Assembly (NCBI RefSeq): GCF_964340395.1
Contig: NC_135557.1
Location: forward strand, 7,036,216 to 7,098,715
DNA: 62,500 nt
Source of the DNA: Glandiceps talaboti
Lineage: Eukaryota > Hemichordata > Enteropneusta > Spengelidae
Direction: 5' to 3'
The notes beneath the pieces are model-generated. The model searched no databases. It was given only the letters and a program-made list of their open reading frames with translations, and was not told the origin of the DNA. Every line of letters begins with the position of its first letter. Position 1 is the stretch's first letter. Shown here piece after piece: positions 23,850-35,600 of this stretch. The position numbers and the translations under genes were made by a program.

Positions 23850-24684
23850 TTGATAGTTCTGGAACTCTTTCTTGGTTGTAACTCAGAGTTTCACACATAG
23901 TGCGATCATCAGACAACTAGTTTCTACTCTCTGGGTGTGCTGTTTATATAGAGTGCAGACAATGGAAATATCATTATATATATATGTGTGTGTGTGTGCG
24001 TGTGTTTTCTGTGTTATATATATAACACAGAACAAAGTCTTAGAATTATACAGATTGAGTTCATTCAATGACTTCTTACAAATAGGTTGATTTACAGGAG
24101 TGGTACAAGACACCCGGAAGCTTCATTAGTGAATTTGTCAGATAAATTGCTCCCCACACAGATAACTCATTTGGTAATTAATAAGACATTTCCTTGTTGT
24201 GAAATTAATGTTGCCAGTGAATCTGGCAGCACTCGCCACCGATCTTCTATCCTGCTGTGTAACGTTTATTATATACATACACCCTGATAAACAGTGTTTT
24301 AAATAAGTATGTGGGTTTTGATTACAAAATGTAAATGCTCAATTGTAGGTAGAGTTTGTTTTTCATTTGATGCTTACAAATGAGAATTATCACCCAAGCT
24401 TACTGAAATATGTTGGCAAAATTGGTAATAAAGAAACATAGTGGATACTCAATTGCGTACAACTTCTACGTGAAATGGTTTCTCCCAGACAGTAGAATTG
24501 CACTTGAAACTTGACTTGTACGTTAACTCCAGCAAAACTGTTCAAAGTAACTACAACTGTCGTGTTAATACAGACTGAATTCTCAGTATGCCTACTGTAT
24601 ACATTTATATTTGGGTACGTACATTGCTATAAAAAGCTAGTATTATTAATTAATTATAGGTTATTAATTATTATAGGTTATTAA
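22701..24684. other. Intergenic with CA/TA microsatellites
   Basis: It holds (CA)n/(TA)n at 23780-23846 and an ATATATGTGTGTG run at 23975-24006. No supportable gene. Frames at 22971-23517 are CA/T-rich and lack gene signals. Confidence 0.5.
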
Positions 24685-27290
24685 TTACTGCTATCAACTT
24701 AAAGTCAAAATCCAGTCAGACTTATTTCTGTTTTCAGTACACTTGTATTGATTACTGCTATCAACTTAAAGGAAAAGTCCAGTCAGACTTATTTCTGCCT
24801 TTAGTACACTTGTATTGATTACTGCTATCAACTTAAAGGAAAAGTCCTGTCAGACTTATTTCTACCTTTAGTACACTTGTATTGATTACTGCTATCAACT
24901 TAAAGGAAAAGTCCAGTCAGACTAATTTCCACCTTTAGTACACTTGCATTGATTACTGCTATCAACTTAAAGGAAAAGTCCAGTCAGACTTATTTCCACC
25001 TTTAGTACACTTGTATTGATTGCTGCTATCAACTTAAAGTAAAAGTCCAGTCAGACTTATTTCTACCTTTAGTACACTTGTATTGATTACTGCTATCAAC
25101 TTAAAGGAAAAGTCCAGCCAGACTTATTTCCACCTTTAGTACACTTGTATTGATTGCTGCTATCAACTTAAAGGAAAAGTCCAGCCAGACTTATTTCTAC
25201 CTTTAGTACACTTGTATTGATTACTGCTATCAACTTAAAGGGAAAGTCCAGTCAGACTTATTTCTGCCTTCAGTACACTTGTATTGATTACTGCTATCAA
25301 CTTAAAGGAAAAGTCCAGCCAGACTTATTTCTACCTTTAGTACACTTGTATTGATTACTGCTATCAACTTAAAGGAAAAGTCCAGTCAGACTTATTTCCA
25401 CCTTTAGTACACTTGTATTGATTACTGCTATCAATTTAAAGGAAAAGTCCAGTTAGACTTATTTCTACCTTTAGTACACTTGTATTGATTACTGCTATCA
25501 ACTTAAAGGAAAAGTCCAGTTAGACTTATTTCTACCTTTAGTACACTTGTATTGATTACTGCTATCAACTTAGAGGGAAAGTCCAGTCAGACTTATTTCT
25601 GCCTTCAGTACACTTGTATTGATTACTGCTATCAACTTAAAGGAAAAGTCCAGCCAGACTTATTTCTACCTTTAGTACACTTGTATTGATTACTGCTATC
25701 AACTTAAAGGAAAAGTCAAGTCAGACTTATTTCCACCTTTAGTACACTTGTAGTGATTACTGCTATCAACTTAAAGGAAAGGTCCAGTCAGACTTATTTC
25801 TACCTTTAATAGTACACTTGTATTGATTACTGCTATCAACTTAAAGGAAAAGTCCAGCCAGACTTATTTCCACCTTTAGTACACTTGTATTGATTGCTGC
25901 TATCAACTTAAAGTAAAAGTCCAGTCAGACTTATTTCTACCTTTAGTACACTTGTATTGATTACTGCTATCAACTTAAAGGAAAAGTCCAGCCAGACTTA
26001 TTTCCACCTTTAGTACACTTGTACTGATTGCTGCTATCAACTTAAAGGAAAAGTCCAGCCAGACTTATTTCTACCTTCAGTACACTTGTATTGATTACTG
26101 CTATCAACTTAAAGGAAAAGTCCAGTCAGACTTATTTCTGCCTTCAGTACACTTGTATTGATTACTGCTATCAACTTAAAGGAAAAGTCCAGCCAGACTT
26201 ATTTCTACCTTTAGTACACTTGTATTGATTACTGCTATCAACTTAAAGGAAAAGTCCAGTCAGACTTATTTCCACCTTTAGTACACTTGTATTGATTACT
26301 GCTATCAACTTAGAGGGAAAGTCCAGTCAGACTTATTTCTGCCTTCAGTACACTTGTATTGATTACTGCTATCAACTTAAAGGAAAAGTCCAGCCAGACT
26401 TATTTCTACCTTTAGTACACTTGTATTGATTACTGCTATCAACTTAGAGGAAAAGTCAAGTCAGACTTATTTCTGCCTTTAGTACACTTGTATTGATTAC
26501 TGCTATCAACTTAGAGGAAAAGTCAAGTCAGACTTATTTCTAGCTTTAGTACACTTGTATTGATTACTGCTATCAACTTAAAGGAAAGGTCAAGTCAGAC
26601 TTATTTCTAGCTTTAGTACACTTGTATTGATTACTGCTATCAACTTAGAGGAAAAGTCAAGTCAGACTTATTTCTGCCTTTAGTACACTTGTATTGATTA
26701 CTGCTATCAACTTAAAGGAAAAGTCCAGCCAGACTTATTTCTACCTTTAGTACACTTGTATTGATTACTGCTATCAACTTAAAGGAAAAGTCCAGTCAGA
26801 CTTATTTCTACCTTTAGTACACTTGTATTGATTACTGCTATCAACTTAAAGGAAAAGTCCAGTCAGACTTATTTCCACCTTTAATACACTTGTATTGATT
26901 ACTGCTATCAACTTAAAGGAAAAGTCCAGTCAGACTTATTTCTAGCTTTAGTACACTTGTATTGATTACTGCTATCAACTTAGAGGAAAAGTCAAGTCAG
27001 ACTTATTTCTGCCTTTAGTACACTTGTATTGATTACTGCTATCAACTTAAAGGTAAAGTCCAGCCAGACTTATTTCCACCTTTAGTACACTTGTATTGAT
27101 TACTGCTGTCAACTTAAAAGAAAAGTCCAGCCAGACTTATTTCCACCTTTAGTACACTTGTATTGATTACTGCTGTCAACTTAAAAGAAAAGTCCAGCCA
27201 GACTTATTTCCACCTTTAGTACACTTGTATTGATTACTGCTGTCAACTTAAAAGAAAAGTCCAGTCAGACTTATTTCCACCTTTAGTACA
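24685..27290. repeat. Satellite array, 67-bp unit, about 38 copies
   Basis: Units read ATTGATTACTGCTATCAACT, TAAAGGAAAAGTCCAGTCAG, ACTTATTTCTACCTTTAGTA, CACTTGT, with a period of 67 (for example 24741 to 24808). Variants are shared in blocks (GTCCAGCC/GTCAAGTC, CTGCCTTCAG/CCACCTTTAG), suggesting expansion by multi-unit duplication. One unit carries an extra AAT (about 25807). The last units share a GCTGTCAACTTAAAAG form. No coding sense. Confidence 0.95.
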
Positions 27291-27364
27291 GTGATAAACT
27301 GTATCTTCGTAAGTTGGTCAGTTTGGTAATCTTGTAAAGATTCAGCTCTAGCTAGACTAGCTAG

Positions 27365-27956
27365 TGTTACGGATGACAGAATACAACTTTTAATATTCGC
27401 TAAGTTTTGATGTTTTGCGAGGTCACCGTGAACTCTCAGCTGTCATGAATTAACACTTAGAACAAATGTTTGCATTTCGCGAATAGTACTCTTCTAAGAT
27501 GACAACATTAAGTTATTAAAAGATCGTTGATGTCAAATAATGACTAATTACAGACAGTTGGAAGAACAATGACGTGATCACATTGTTTGGCTAGTTTTCA
27601 TATTTGACAATATCATTTGCATTGAATTAAGGCGACGGCAATACTTCCGTTTTAGTCATTTATGGTGCTGATTACTTTATCACCCAATCATTTGAGTAAT
27701 GTATATTTTATGTTTATAAGAATTTGATGGAATAATAAAATGATGGATTCAGTCTTTGGAAGAGACGGTCTGAGGTCAGGAGCTTCGATCTGCTCCGTGG
27801 CCACTTCCAAATGATCCAGGTTAACCATGAACATTGTGTGTAGTCTGAGCTAATTCCCTAAAAGTCCAAGTCGATCCCGTGTACAGAGTGGAGAGAGAGA
27901 GTAACATTGAAGGGGGTTACCTAAACAATAGAGGTCACCCCCACAAATTTGTTACA
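27365..27956 (+). repeat. 5' long terminal repeat
   Basis: 592 bp, starting TGTTACGGATGACAG and ending CCCCACAAATTTGTTACA. It contains AATAAA (in GGAATAATAAAATG), a plausible polyadenylation signal, and a GA run near its end. Confidence 0.92.
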
Positions 27957-29539
27957 TTGGTGGAAAAACCGGCCTTGGACTAGAAGGACCATTGTGTGCG
28001 TAATGAGACAAATTTAAACTTTATGAAGAATAATTGACAACCTTTGAGAAGAAGAAAAAACAACGCCGCTGGGTGAGTGACAAATCGATGACTCGAGAAC
28101 TTTTCGAAAGGAAACTTTTAATGATTATGTTGAAATGGTGGGAATTCAACTCGAACTAGAACTCGTAAATATTGCAGTGATGGACTAAGACATCTGAGAT
28201 GGAGGGATTGTGTTTCAAAACGTGGAATTGTGAATAAACAGACAGCGATAGAGACTTTGACAAACGTTGTAGCAGTGAAACCTTCAACGGGGACCGAACA
28301 GCTGACAGGCGATTGGAGATATCGCGTATCGGACGCTGATGTAGACCGAAGCACTTCGCATGTGAACTACATTACATGTTTAAGACTTTTGAAGGTCTGG
28401 ACAAACAACTCATTAATCATACGGTAGTAGAGATTTGCTAAAGACTGACATTATTTTATTCCTCGAATTCATTTCTATTCATGATCAGCAATTTTTTTAC
28501 TGTGTGTACAGAGAAATGTGTAAGAAATAATAATTGTATGCTCGATTTAGTTTGACGACAAACACTTTTTGAAATCTATTTTCTTATCACAACCATTTCA
28601 GTGATGCTGTTTTACATCTCAACGGTCGCGTACAAGCAGAAAGAATACTAATGATGATTTTTTAGAGAAAATAATTGTTTTAATAAAAATATTTATCGGA
28701 ATATGGAGTATTGGAAACTCCTCGAAGTTTTGTTGACTCTGAGTTGTAGTGAGCCGAAACGCGACAGATAAATGCGTTGCTCACACGTTGAGTCTGATTT
28801 TGTGATTTAAAGTTCCTACAGTAAAGGAAGGAACCATGTTGATATAGTATTTTATTGAATCTGCAGTACAAGATAAATATTTGATTTTCAAATTTGAGTG
28901 CAAAACAGAGATCCGACCGAAATGAGCTGTATTATTGTCTATGCAAAAATTCCTTTCAAATTCCGCAAGAATTTCTGAAATGCCTCAAATGCTAAAAACC
29001 TGTATGATAACTGCTAGTCCAAATTTTTTCAATCGTAAAGTTGATTTTTATAAAATAAGAATGATATCACTTGTTTAATGAAATTATCATCTATTTCTCG
29101 ATTTTTGAGTTGTCATTGAAGAGTACCTGTATGATAGATTTTACAAATCAAAATTCAAAAGGATTTCATTTTTATCTGGGTAAAAGATAGGCACGGCTGT
29201 GTGAGTGATTGTATAGTCTGGCCAGACGTTGTATGGTAGAGGAGCTGTATGACTCTAAAGGTACTTCTTGAATAACCTATCGCATTATCGTCAATGTTGA
29301 AAAAGATAATCGCTGCAATTCCAATCTTTGAAAGTAAACTGCCAGTCTCGAAATCAGACTGCTGTTCAAAAAATGAGCACACATCCATAATATTCCAAGT
29401 TTAATTTCTTTAATTGCTTGTACTTTTCTCCTTTTCTATCGCTTTACAAAATCATAAAAAGTGTTTCATTTATGAAAGGCAATTATTTTGAATATTTTAA
29501 TGTGTGGCGGGGACGCCACACTTTGGGAAAAGGTGATAG
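27957..29539 (+). other. Internal region of the LTR element
   Basis: It contains only short frames, the longest being 78 codons. None resembles gag or pol by eye. A perfect hairpin (29502-29521) lies just before the purine tract and the 3' LTR. Confidence 0.7.
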
Positions 29540-30131
29540 TGTTACGGATGACAGAATACAACTTTTAATATTCGCTAAGTTTTGATGTTTTGCGAGGTCA
29601 CCGTGAACTCTCAGCTGTCATGAATTAACACTTAGAACAAATGTTTGCATTTCGCGAATAGTACTCTTCTAAGATGACAACATTAAGTTATTAAAAGATC
29701 GTTGATGTCAAATAATGACTAATTACAGACAGTTGGAAGAACAATGACGTGATCACATTGTTTGGCTAGTTTTCATATTTGACAATATCATTTGCATTGA
29801 ATTAAGGCGACGGCAATACTTCCGTTTTAGTCATTTATGGTGCTGATTACTTTATCACCCAATCATTTGAGTAATGTATATTTTATGTTTATAAGAATTT
29901 GATGGAATAATAAAATGATGGATTCAGTCTTTGGAAGAGACGGTCTGAGGTCAGGAGCTTCGATCTGCTCCGTGGCCACTTCCAAATGATCCAGGTTAAC
30001 CATGAACATTGTGTGTAGTCTGAGCTAATTCCCTAAAAGTCCAAGTCGATCCCGTGTACAGAGTGGAGAGAGAGAGTAACATTGAAGGGGGTTACCTAAA
30101 CAATAGAGGTCACCCCCACAAATTTGTTACA
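29540..30131 (+). repeat. 3' long terminal repeat
   Basis: Same length and, by reading, the same sequence as 27365-27956. It is followed by the CTAG target duplication. Confidence 0.92.
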
Positions 30132-31962
30132 CTAGTATGATAATTGCGAGATTTCCTGCCAAGGTTTATGGGATTTCCTGCCAGGGTTTATAGGAAAACC
30201 TTTTGTGATGACCACATTTACCACAATTTTCATTTTGTCATAGTGTGATGGAGGTTTTATTTTATCACCCAAATTATTATGTAAGACTAGTATAGCAGTG
30301 GTCAATCCAAGTCATATAAAAAGGCAGAAATAAGGCTAACTGGCTCCTTCCTCGAAGGTAGAATGCGCCTCGAGAAAAAATATCCCTGAAAATCACAGTT
30401 CTTGAAATCTATCTCCACTTTGTCATATGAACGTTTGTTCCTGGTCCTTTTGAAATAATAAAAGAAATTGTTTTCCCTATCTTGTTTTCATGGTGTTAAT
30501 TTTTTAGGTGAGCTTGTCGTGTAGATACTGAGTCCGCTGAGCCATGGTGTTAACTGTATCTTGTAGAGAATGCCTTGTCTCCATTTGCATCACCACTAGG
30601 TTCATCTCCGGCCTTTTTATTTCTCATGACGCCCACCGCTTCAGCTGTCTGTGCGACCATAAGCTACTGCCTGTTGTTTCTAGCGCTAGATGAACTACTC
30701 GTTGCTGAGAAAGCTGTTCACCGAAGTGAAGCGGTCAGATCATACACTTGCAAGGTTAGTCTTTCAAATTGTTCGTAAATCGTGGCTCGACCACAACAAT
30801 TGCGTTCCTTATAGAAGGTGTAGGTACAGAACGAAGTGTGAAACACGAACTAAGGGGAAAACTACAAATGTAATAACTGATGGGTATACCGGTACATTTA
30901 GTACTATTCCGCGCCGGACAGTCGTAATTTTAACGGATTGAAAGGTATAACATAATTTTGCGCCCAATATTAACAATCCCAATTGACAATGATATAGACT
31001 ATGACGAAGTTATAAGCTTACTCCGAGGTTTTTGTAAACGAGTTTTGTAGTTTTTTTCTCCAGTACATCGTAATTGCCAAGCACAACATTTACACATTAA
31101 AATATTCCTTAATATACTTATCATCATGTTTACTAACAAAGTGAACATAAGAAACCCCAGGTGTTCAGTTTTGTATAGTGCGTGTTTGAGCTTTGCTAAC
31201 ACATTGCCTATAGTCACTGGTGAAACAACGTTTAAGCGTGGTAACACGTGTACTACTATTCAAATGGTCATTGAGCAACGTGAATCTGTCCTGTTCGCTG
31301 GAGTTCACCGAGTTCATAGTTTGGCAAGGTTTGAACGGGGATGGGACAAATAGTTGCAGTTGTACAACTTCGACTTATCTGACACCGAAAAAAAAAATAT
31401 ATTATTGAAAATTCTACCATTTCAGAGTACGACTACATTTGAGCCAGAACGTCGTGTTAGCAGTGTACAACAGGGACACCGCTAAAATCTCCAAAATCGA
31501 AGACAGTAATACTGACAAAGTTGATAAAGCAAAATGATAAAGCATACTTGAATTCGGGATTACACATCGAAGTGAAGATTAATCAAACGGAGGGAAATGT
31601 AAATATTGACAAGAAATAATTAATGTACTTTTGAGCAAATATGTGGATTAAAATAAATGTTTTGCCATCTTCACTTGCTTCATTGGTGTTGTTTGATGTG
31701 TACAAGTAAAGGCTGATTTCTATTACTATCAATTTTTGTTGTGCAGTTTGTGGCTGTCGGGGTTGTAGTGTGCATGTAGTTGCAGGTAGATCGACAGAAC
31801 GTAAATGATTGCCCACTCTACCTATATGCCTAGGGTACCAGGATCTAATGAGCTTGTCTGAGTTAGGAATTAGGACTTAGCCACACAGGTATAGTCACTT
31901 ATAAATACGTACGCTCTTACACTCAGAGAAAGACACCGCACACCAACAGTTGCCTTGTATAT

Positions 31963-31992
31963 CACAGACAAGTAAGAAGTTACTTGTCTGTG
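31963..31992. other. Perfect 13-bp hairpin with GAAG loop
   Basis: CACAGACAAGTAA, loop GAAG, then TTACTTGTCTGTG. It lies 24 nt beyond the AATAAA (minus strand) of the receptor gene, around the expected cleavage site. Confidence 0.85.
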
Positions 31993-32015
31993 TGTGTGTA
32001 AATCAAAATCTAATC

Positions 32016-32021
32016 TTTATT
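32016..32021 (-). terminator. Candidate polyadenylation signal of the lectin receptor gene
   Basis: AATAAA on the minus strand, about 495 nt past the TAA. A perfect 13-bp hairpin (31963-31992) and a TG run lie just downstream. This is the first AATAAA I saw after the stop codon. Confidence 0.4.
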
Positions 32022-32515
32022 TCTCCATATCCCTTTTAAACACAGAAGTTCTAGTTGTCACCTTGAAATTATAGTGATGTCATTATTCTAAATATAATTT
32101 GCTGTATATAAATGATTTCTCACCTATAATCATTGTTCTAGAAGACATGGCGAACTTTCCACCAGAATATTTAAAATTGAGATTTAAGATCATGACATAT
32201 GTAAATATTCCACGTGCACGACAAGTGTTGATCACGCCATTGGAAAATTAAGTATTAATTTGAATTCGATCATCAACAAGTTATCTTGTTTACAAGTATT
32301 AATCTGTGGTGTTTTAAAATAAAACACTTGACAATTGTTAGCTCTTAGAGATAAATGATGTTATAGTAGATATATCAACATATTAGTAAATCAAACTGTT
32401 ATTGGTTCCAATTTGTACAACGGTAAGTTATACGTTACTTTTGGTAGAATATGCCAAAATTCCAAATGTGACATTCCTGGAACGTAACATTTGTATTTGA
32501 ACTACCACCCTGGTT

Positions 32516-32600
32516 TTACACTTTTGAAGTACAGAGTTCCTGGGTAGATCGTGTCTCTTCCAGATCTTGATAGCAAGGTTTTGGAATAATGGTAGTCTTC
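32516..32600 (-). CDS. Cytoplasmic-tail exon of the lectin receptor
   Basis: The acceptor is TTCTATCTTGCAG, entered in phase 2 to complete AGG. It encodes KTTIIPKPCYQDLEE, then TRSTQELCTSKV and TAA. YQDL (458-461) fits YxxL/YxxPhi sorting or hemITAM-like motifs, and the final SKV fits a class I PDZ ligand. Both readings are inference from short motifs. The exon is 2.2 kb from the transmembrane exon. Confidence 0.72.
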
Positions 32601-35600
32601 CTGCAAGATAGAATATGGAACGTGCATAGTAGCAGTTATATAAATAGGAAGAACTTTCTCTCACAAAAGTATTGGCTTAAAATTTGCATTGAGAATCTCA
32701 CCGGATGTGACGTTTGAAATTAATTTGAAATTAATTGTGCCAACAAAGTCTCATCGAATGAATAAGTCTGGACGAGTTTCTTTATACAGTTATTACGGTT
32801 TTATTTCGAGTCATTAACGAAGAGCATTACAGCCATACATCACTGTAGGATCATACACATCATTGTTGTAACAGCAGTTACCATAGTATCGTATGTGTAG
32901 ACATAATGGTCGATGCAATCGAAATGGTAATTGAAACCGCAATGGTCGTAAAAACTGCAAAATATGATACGAGAATAGAATACATAAAAAGATTGTCTTG
33001 ATTACGTAATACAGTGTCGAATAGACAAAGCAAAAGACTACAAGTGTACAGCTACACAAAAGATACACTGAGGAAAAACTACAACATCAATCTGAAACGA
33101 TAAATCTGTGATAATTACCTCGGTGGCGACCTTGAGACCTTGAGACAATAAACTAGTTGAGATTGACGTGCATTTGAACGAAGTTTTTGAATGAAGTTAG
33201 ACAAGTGTCTTCTTACTTCACTGCAGCACGCTGTCTCGTGGCGAATGTGCGGAGGTATACAGAAACACGCCGTAAATATGCGTGACCTTTGACCAAGTTT
33301 CGAAGACAAGGTTACCTCGGCCAATGTTTACATATTTTGTATAATACACCTGTCGATTCTCGCATAGTAACGTAATTGCTCCCTACCGAAACAATATAGG
33401 AATGTAAAGTGACCGAAGAAAAAGATAAACAAATGAACTACTTTTGCGAAGGGAGAAAGAACAAAGGAGGTGACAAGTTCAACCACAAGCTTGCACTGAA
33501 GGACGCCCTCTGGAGACTTTGCAAAGTTCCTAGTTTCTATTAAAGGGCAGCTGCAGTTACAGTCTTAGCAGTGTGACAATCTCACCCGATGTGACGTTTG
33601 AAATTACAGGTCTGAGCAGTGTGACAATCTCACCGGATGTGACGTTTGGAAGTACAGGACTCTGAGCAGTCTTCAGTAATTGCAAACTCTAGTAATCTAT
33701 TCATGCTCTTAATATCACATATATGGAGGATGTTGTCTTTTTGAATGATTTGTCTTTAGGATTTCAAATATATCACTCATCTTAATTTGTCATATCATTC
33801 ACAATTATGCGAAAATAATTATATATAATCTCACGGTATTCCGAATGAGTGCTACGTCATCGAGGACGACTGATTCCCCCCATGTCGGCCGTATCCCTCG
33901 ACTCCGAGCCGATAGGCGAGGAGGGATACAGACATAGGGGAATCGTGAGTCCGACATGACGTAGCACAAATAAGAAATACCGGGAGATTATTTATTTATT
34001 ATATACATAGACCCACTATTTTTTTCTATTATGATGACAATTTTAAACTAAAATATTCCGAAAGTGATGGGGCTACAGCGCTCAGCTGTTCATTCAGTTT
34101 TCACAATGTAGACGCCATTAGGACAGCTGCTGTCCCTACTAACGTATATGTTGAGATCAGTAAAATTACACCACAAACTTTCAGGTAGGGAACTTTTTGC
34201 CAACGACGGGACGTTTGTCAAGAGCAGTGATTAATTCTTTGACAAAATATAAATATAGACACTTTCATCGGGAAAAAATGAAACATATCGAGAGACTGGC
34301 TAACGAACGGGTGCGTACACCGGTTACGCATAGAATTCGGCTCAGAGTCATACGCTAAAAACATCAACACTGGCAAGTTATAATGTCGAAAGCATTGTGA
34401 AATTTTCAAAAACACATTGTCAAAAGTCGTTCAAAAGTTCTATCAATAGTTGAATTTAACAGACAACGATTTCACTGCGTTGTGCAACTATCACAACTGG
34501 AAGTTAACGTTTTTACGATGTTGATGTTGATGTTAGCATGTCTACGTACGTTAGTGGCTGTACGAAAGGCGGTAGATGTGTCCAAAAGAGGTGTATTTGT
34601 TCACTGTTTACGCTGATGATGATGGTCGATGTTCGGCAATCCATGAATAGCAAGGAAACTATATTTTCAAAATGTTGATGATGTTTCCAAATAATTCAAA
34701 GTAGTTCCGACCATATTAATATAGTGTGACGTCAAAATATAGTAATATGAAATGTATGAACATCATATTACTATACTTTGACGTCACACCCTGGGAATAT
34801 AAGGGTCTATATATATATAATAAAAACAATTATTCACCTTTTTCGCCAGACTGATAGATACAAGAAAGCAACAACCCCACTGAGAAGGAGAAGAAGGATT
34901 ATAAACGATAAGACCAGTTCTATCGCAACCATCGTTGGAACTAAACATTCAAAGGAAGAAAACGAGAAACATGTTTTACAATATGTTTTCCAGGAAAGGG
35001 TAACAATAAATCCGCGGAAGCAGTGTTTATATTCTGGTGGAAAGGCTTGAAAATAACAGAAAGTGAGAAATATCGGAGGAATTAACAGAATGGACAAAAC
35101 ACATTGTGATGAGTCTTTATTAAACATTTAGGTTTTCTAGATTAAAAACGTTACTGTATTTAGTAAACGTTACCCCTTTTTGAAAATGCATCATTGTATA
35201 TAGTATTTAGTCAAATAGTTCAGTCTCAGTGTTGTATGAATGAGTTAGGGTTAATATTATGGACATATGACGTCATCCTTCGCTTAGTCCTCTCGAGTGA
35301 TATTCTAACCTACAGACACAAGTTACTGTTATAGCCAAAATGAAAATCATTTGCATATACAATAACTTTACTTGTCTTACCTGGAGACTGCTCATTCCTC
35401 TGACTATACAGAGCTGAGTCTTTACGTTCACCAGTTTGGTTTGGTTTATCGAACTTATTTGTAGATGGATTACCTTTTATACTTCCAGTTCCTGTGCTGC
35501 TCGTACTGCCACTGTCATTACTGGTGCTGGGGATACTGGTGGTGGTTAAAGTAGTAACGAGATCTTCTTCCTCGTCAGTTACTACAGAACAAAGTAGAAA

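Larger units (their letters stand above)
27365..30131 (+). mobile_element. Complete non-autonomous LTR retrotransposon
   Basis: Two 592-bp direct repeats (27365-27956 and 29540-30131) start TGTTAC and end GTTACA. They flank a 1583-bp internal region, and CTAG occurs immediately on both sides (27361-27364 and 30132-30135) as a 4-bp target duplication. I found no difference between the two LTRs by eye. A candidate primer-binding stretch TGGTGGAAAAACCGG starts at 27958. A purine-rich tract (GGGAAAAGGTGATAG) precedes the 3' LTR. The internal region has no long frame and no recognisable gag, protease or reverse transcriptase, so it needs a helper element. The layout is Ty3/gypsy-like, but the class is inferred only. 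Confidence 0.9.
30136..32515. other. Intergenic and 3' UTR of the lectin receptor gene
   Basis: About 500 nt next to 32515 are probably the receptor's 3' UTR (minus strand). The rest shows no supportable exon. The frame at 30575-30778 has no splice or family support. Confidence 0.5.
32601..34837 (-). other. Last intron of the lectin receptor gene
   Basis: It contains two fold-back structures (33810-34006 and 34724-34789) and a two-copy repeat at 33567-33660 (GTGACAATCTCACCGGATGT, GACGTTTG), of which a third partial copy lies at 32692-32720. A frame at 33324-33115 is not connected by splice phase. Confidence 0.6.

Noticed and set aside
24685-27290. CRISPR-like regular array
   Set aside because: The whole 67-bp unit repeats without unique spacers and the DNA is eukaryotic, so it is a satellite.
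28118-28427. gag-like coding sequence in the LTR element
   Set aside because: Frames under 80 codons on both strands; no zinc-knuckle or capsid motif visible.
30575-30941. Overlapping plus-strand frames with a hydrophobic segment
   Set aside because: No splice-supported continuation and no recognisable domain.
33115-33324. 69-codon minus-strand frame as a receptor tail exon
   Set aside because: No acceptor at the required phase-2 entry, whereas the exon at 32600 fits both the phase and a good acceptor.
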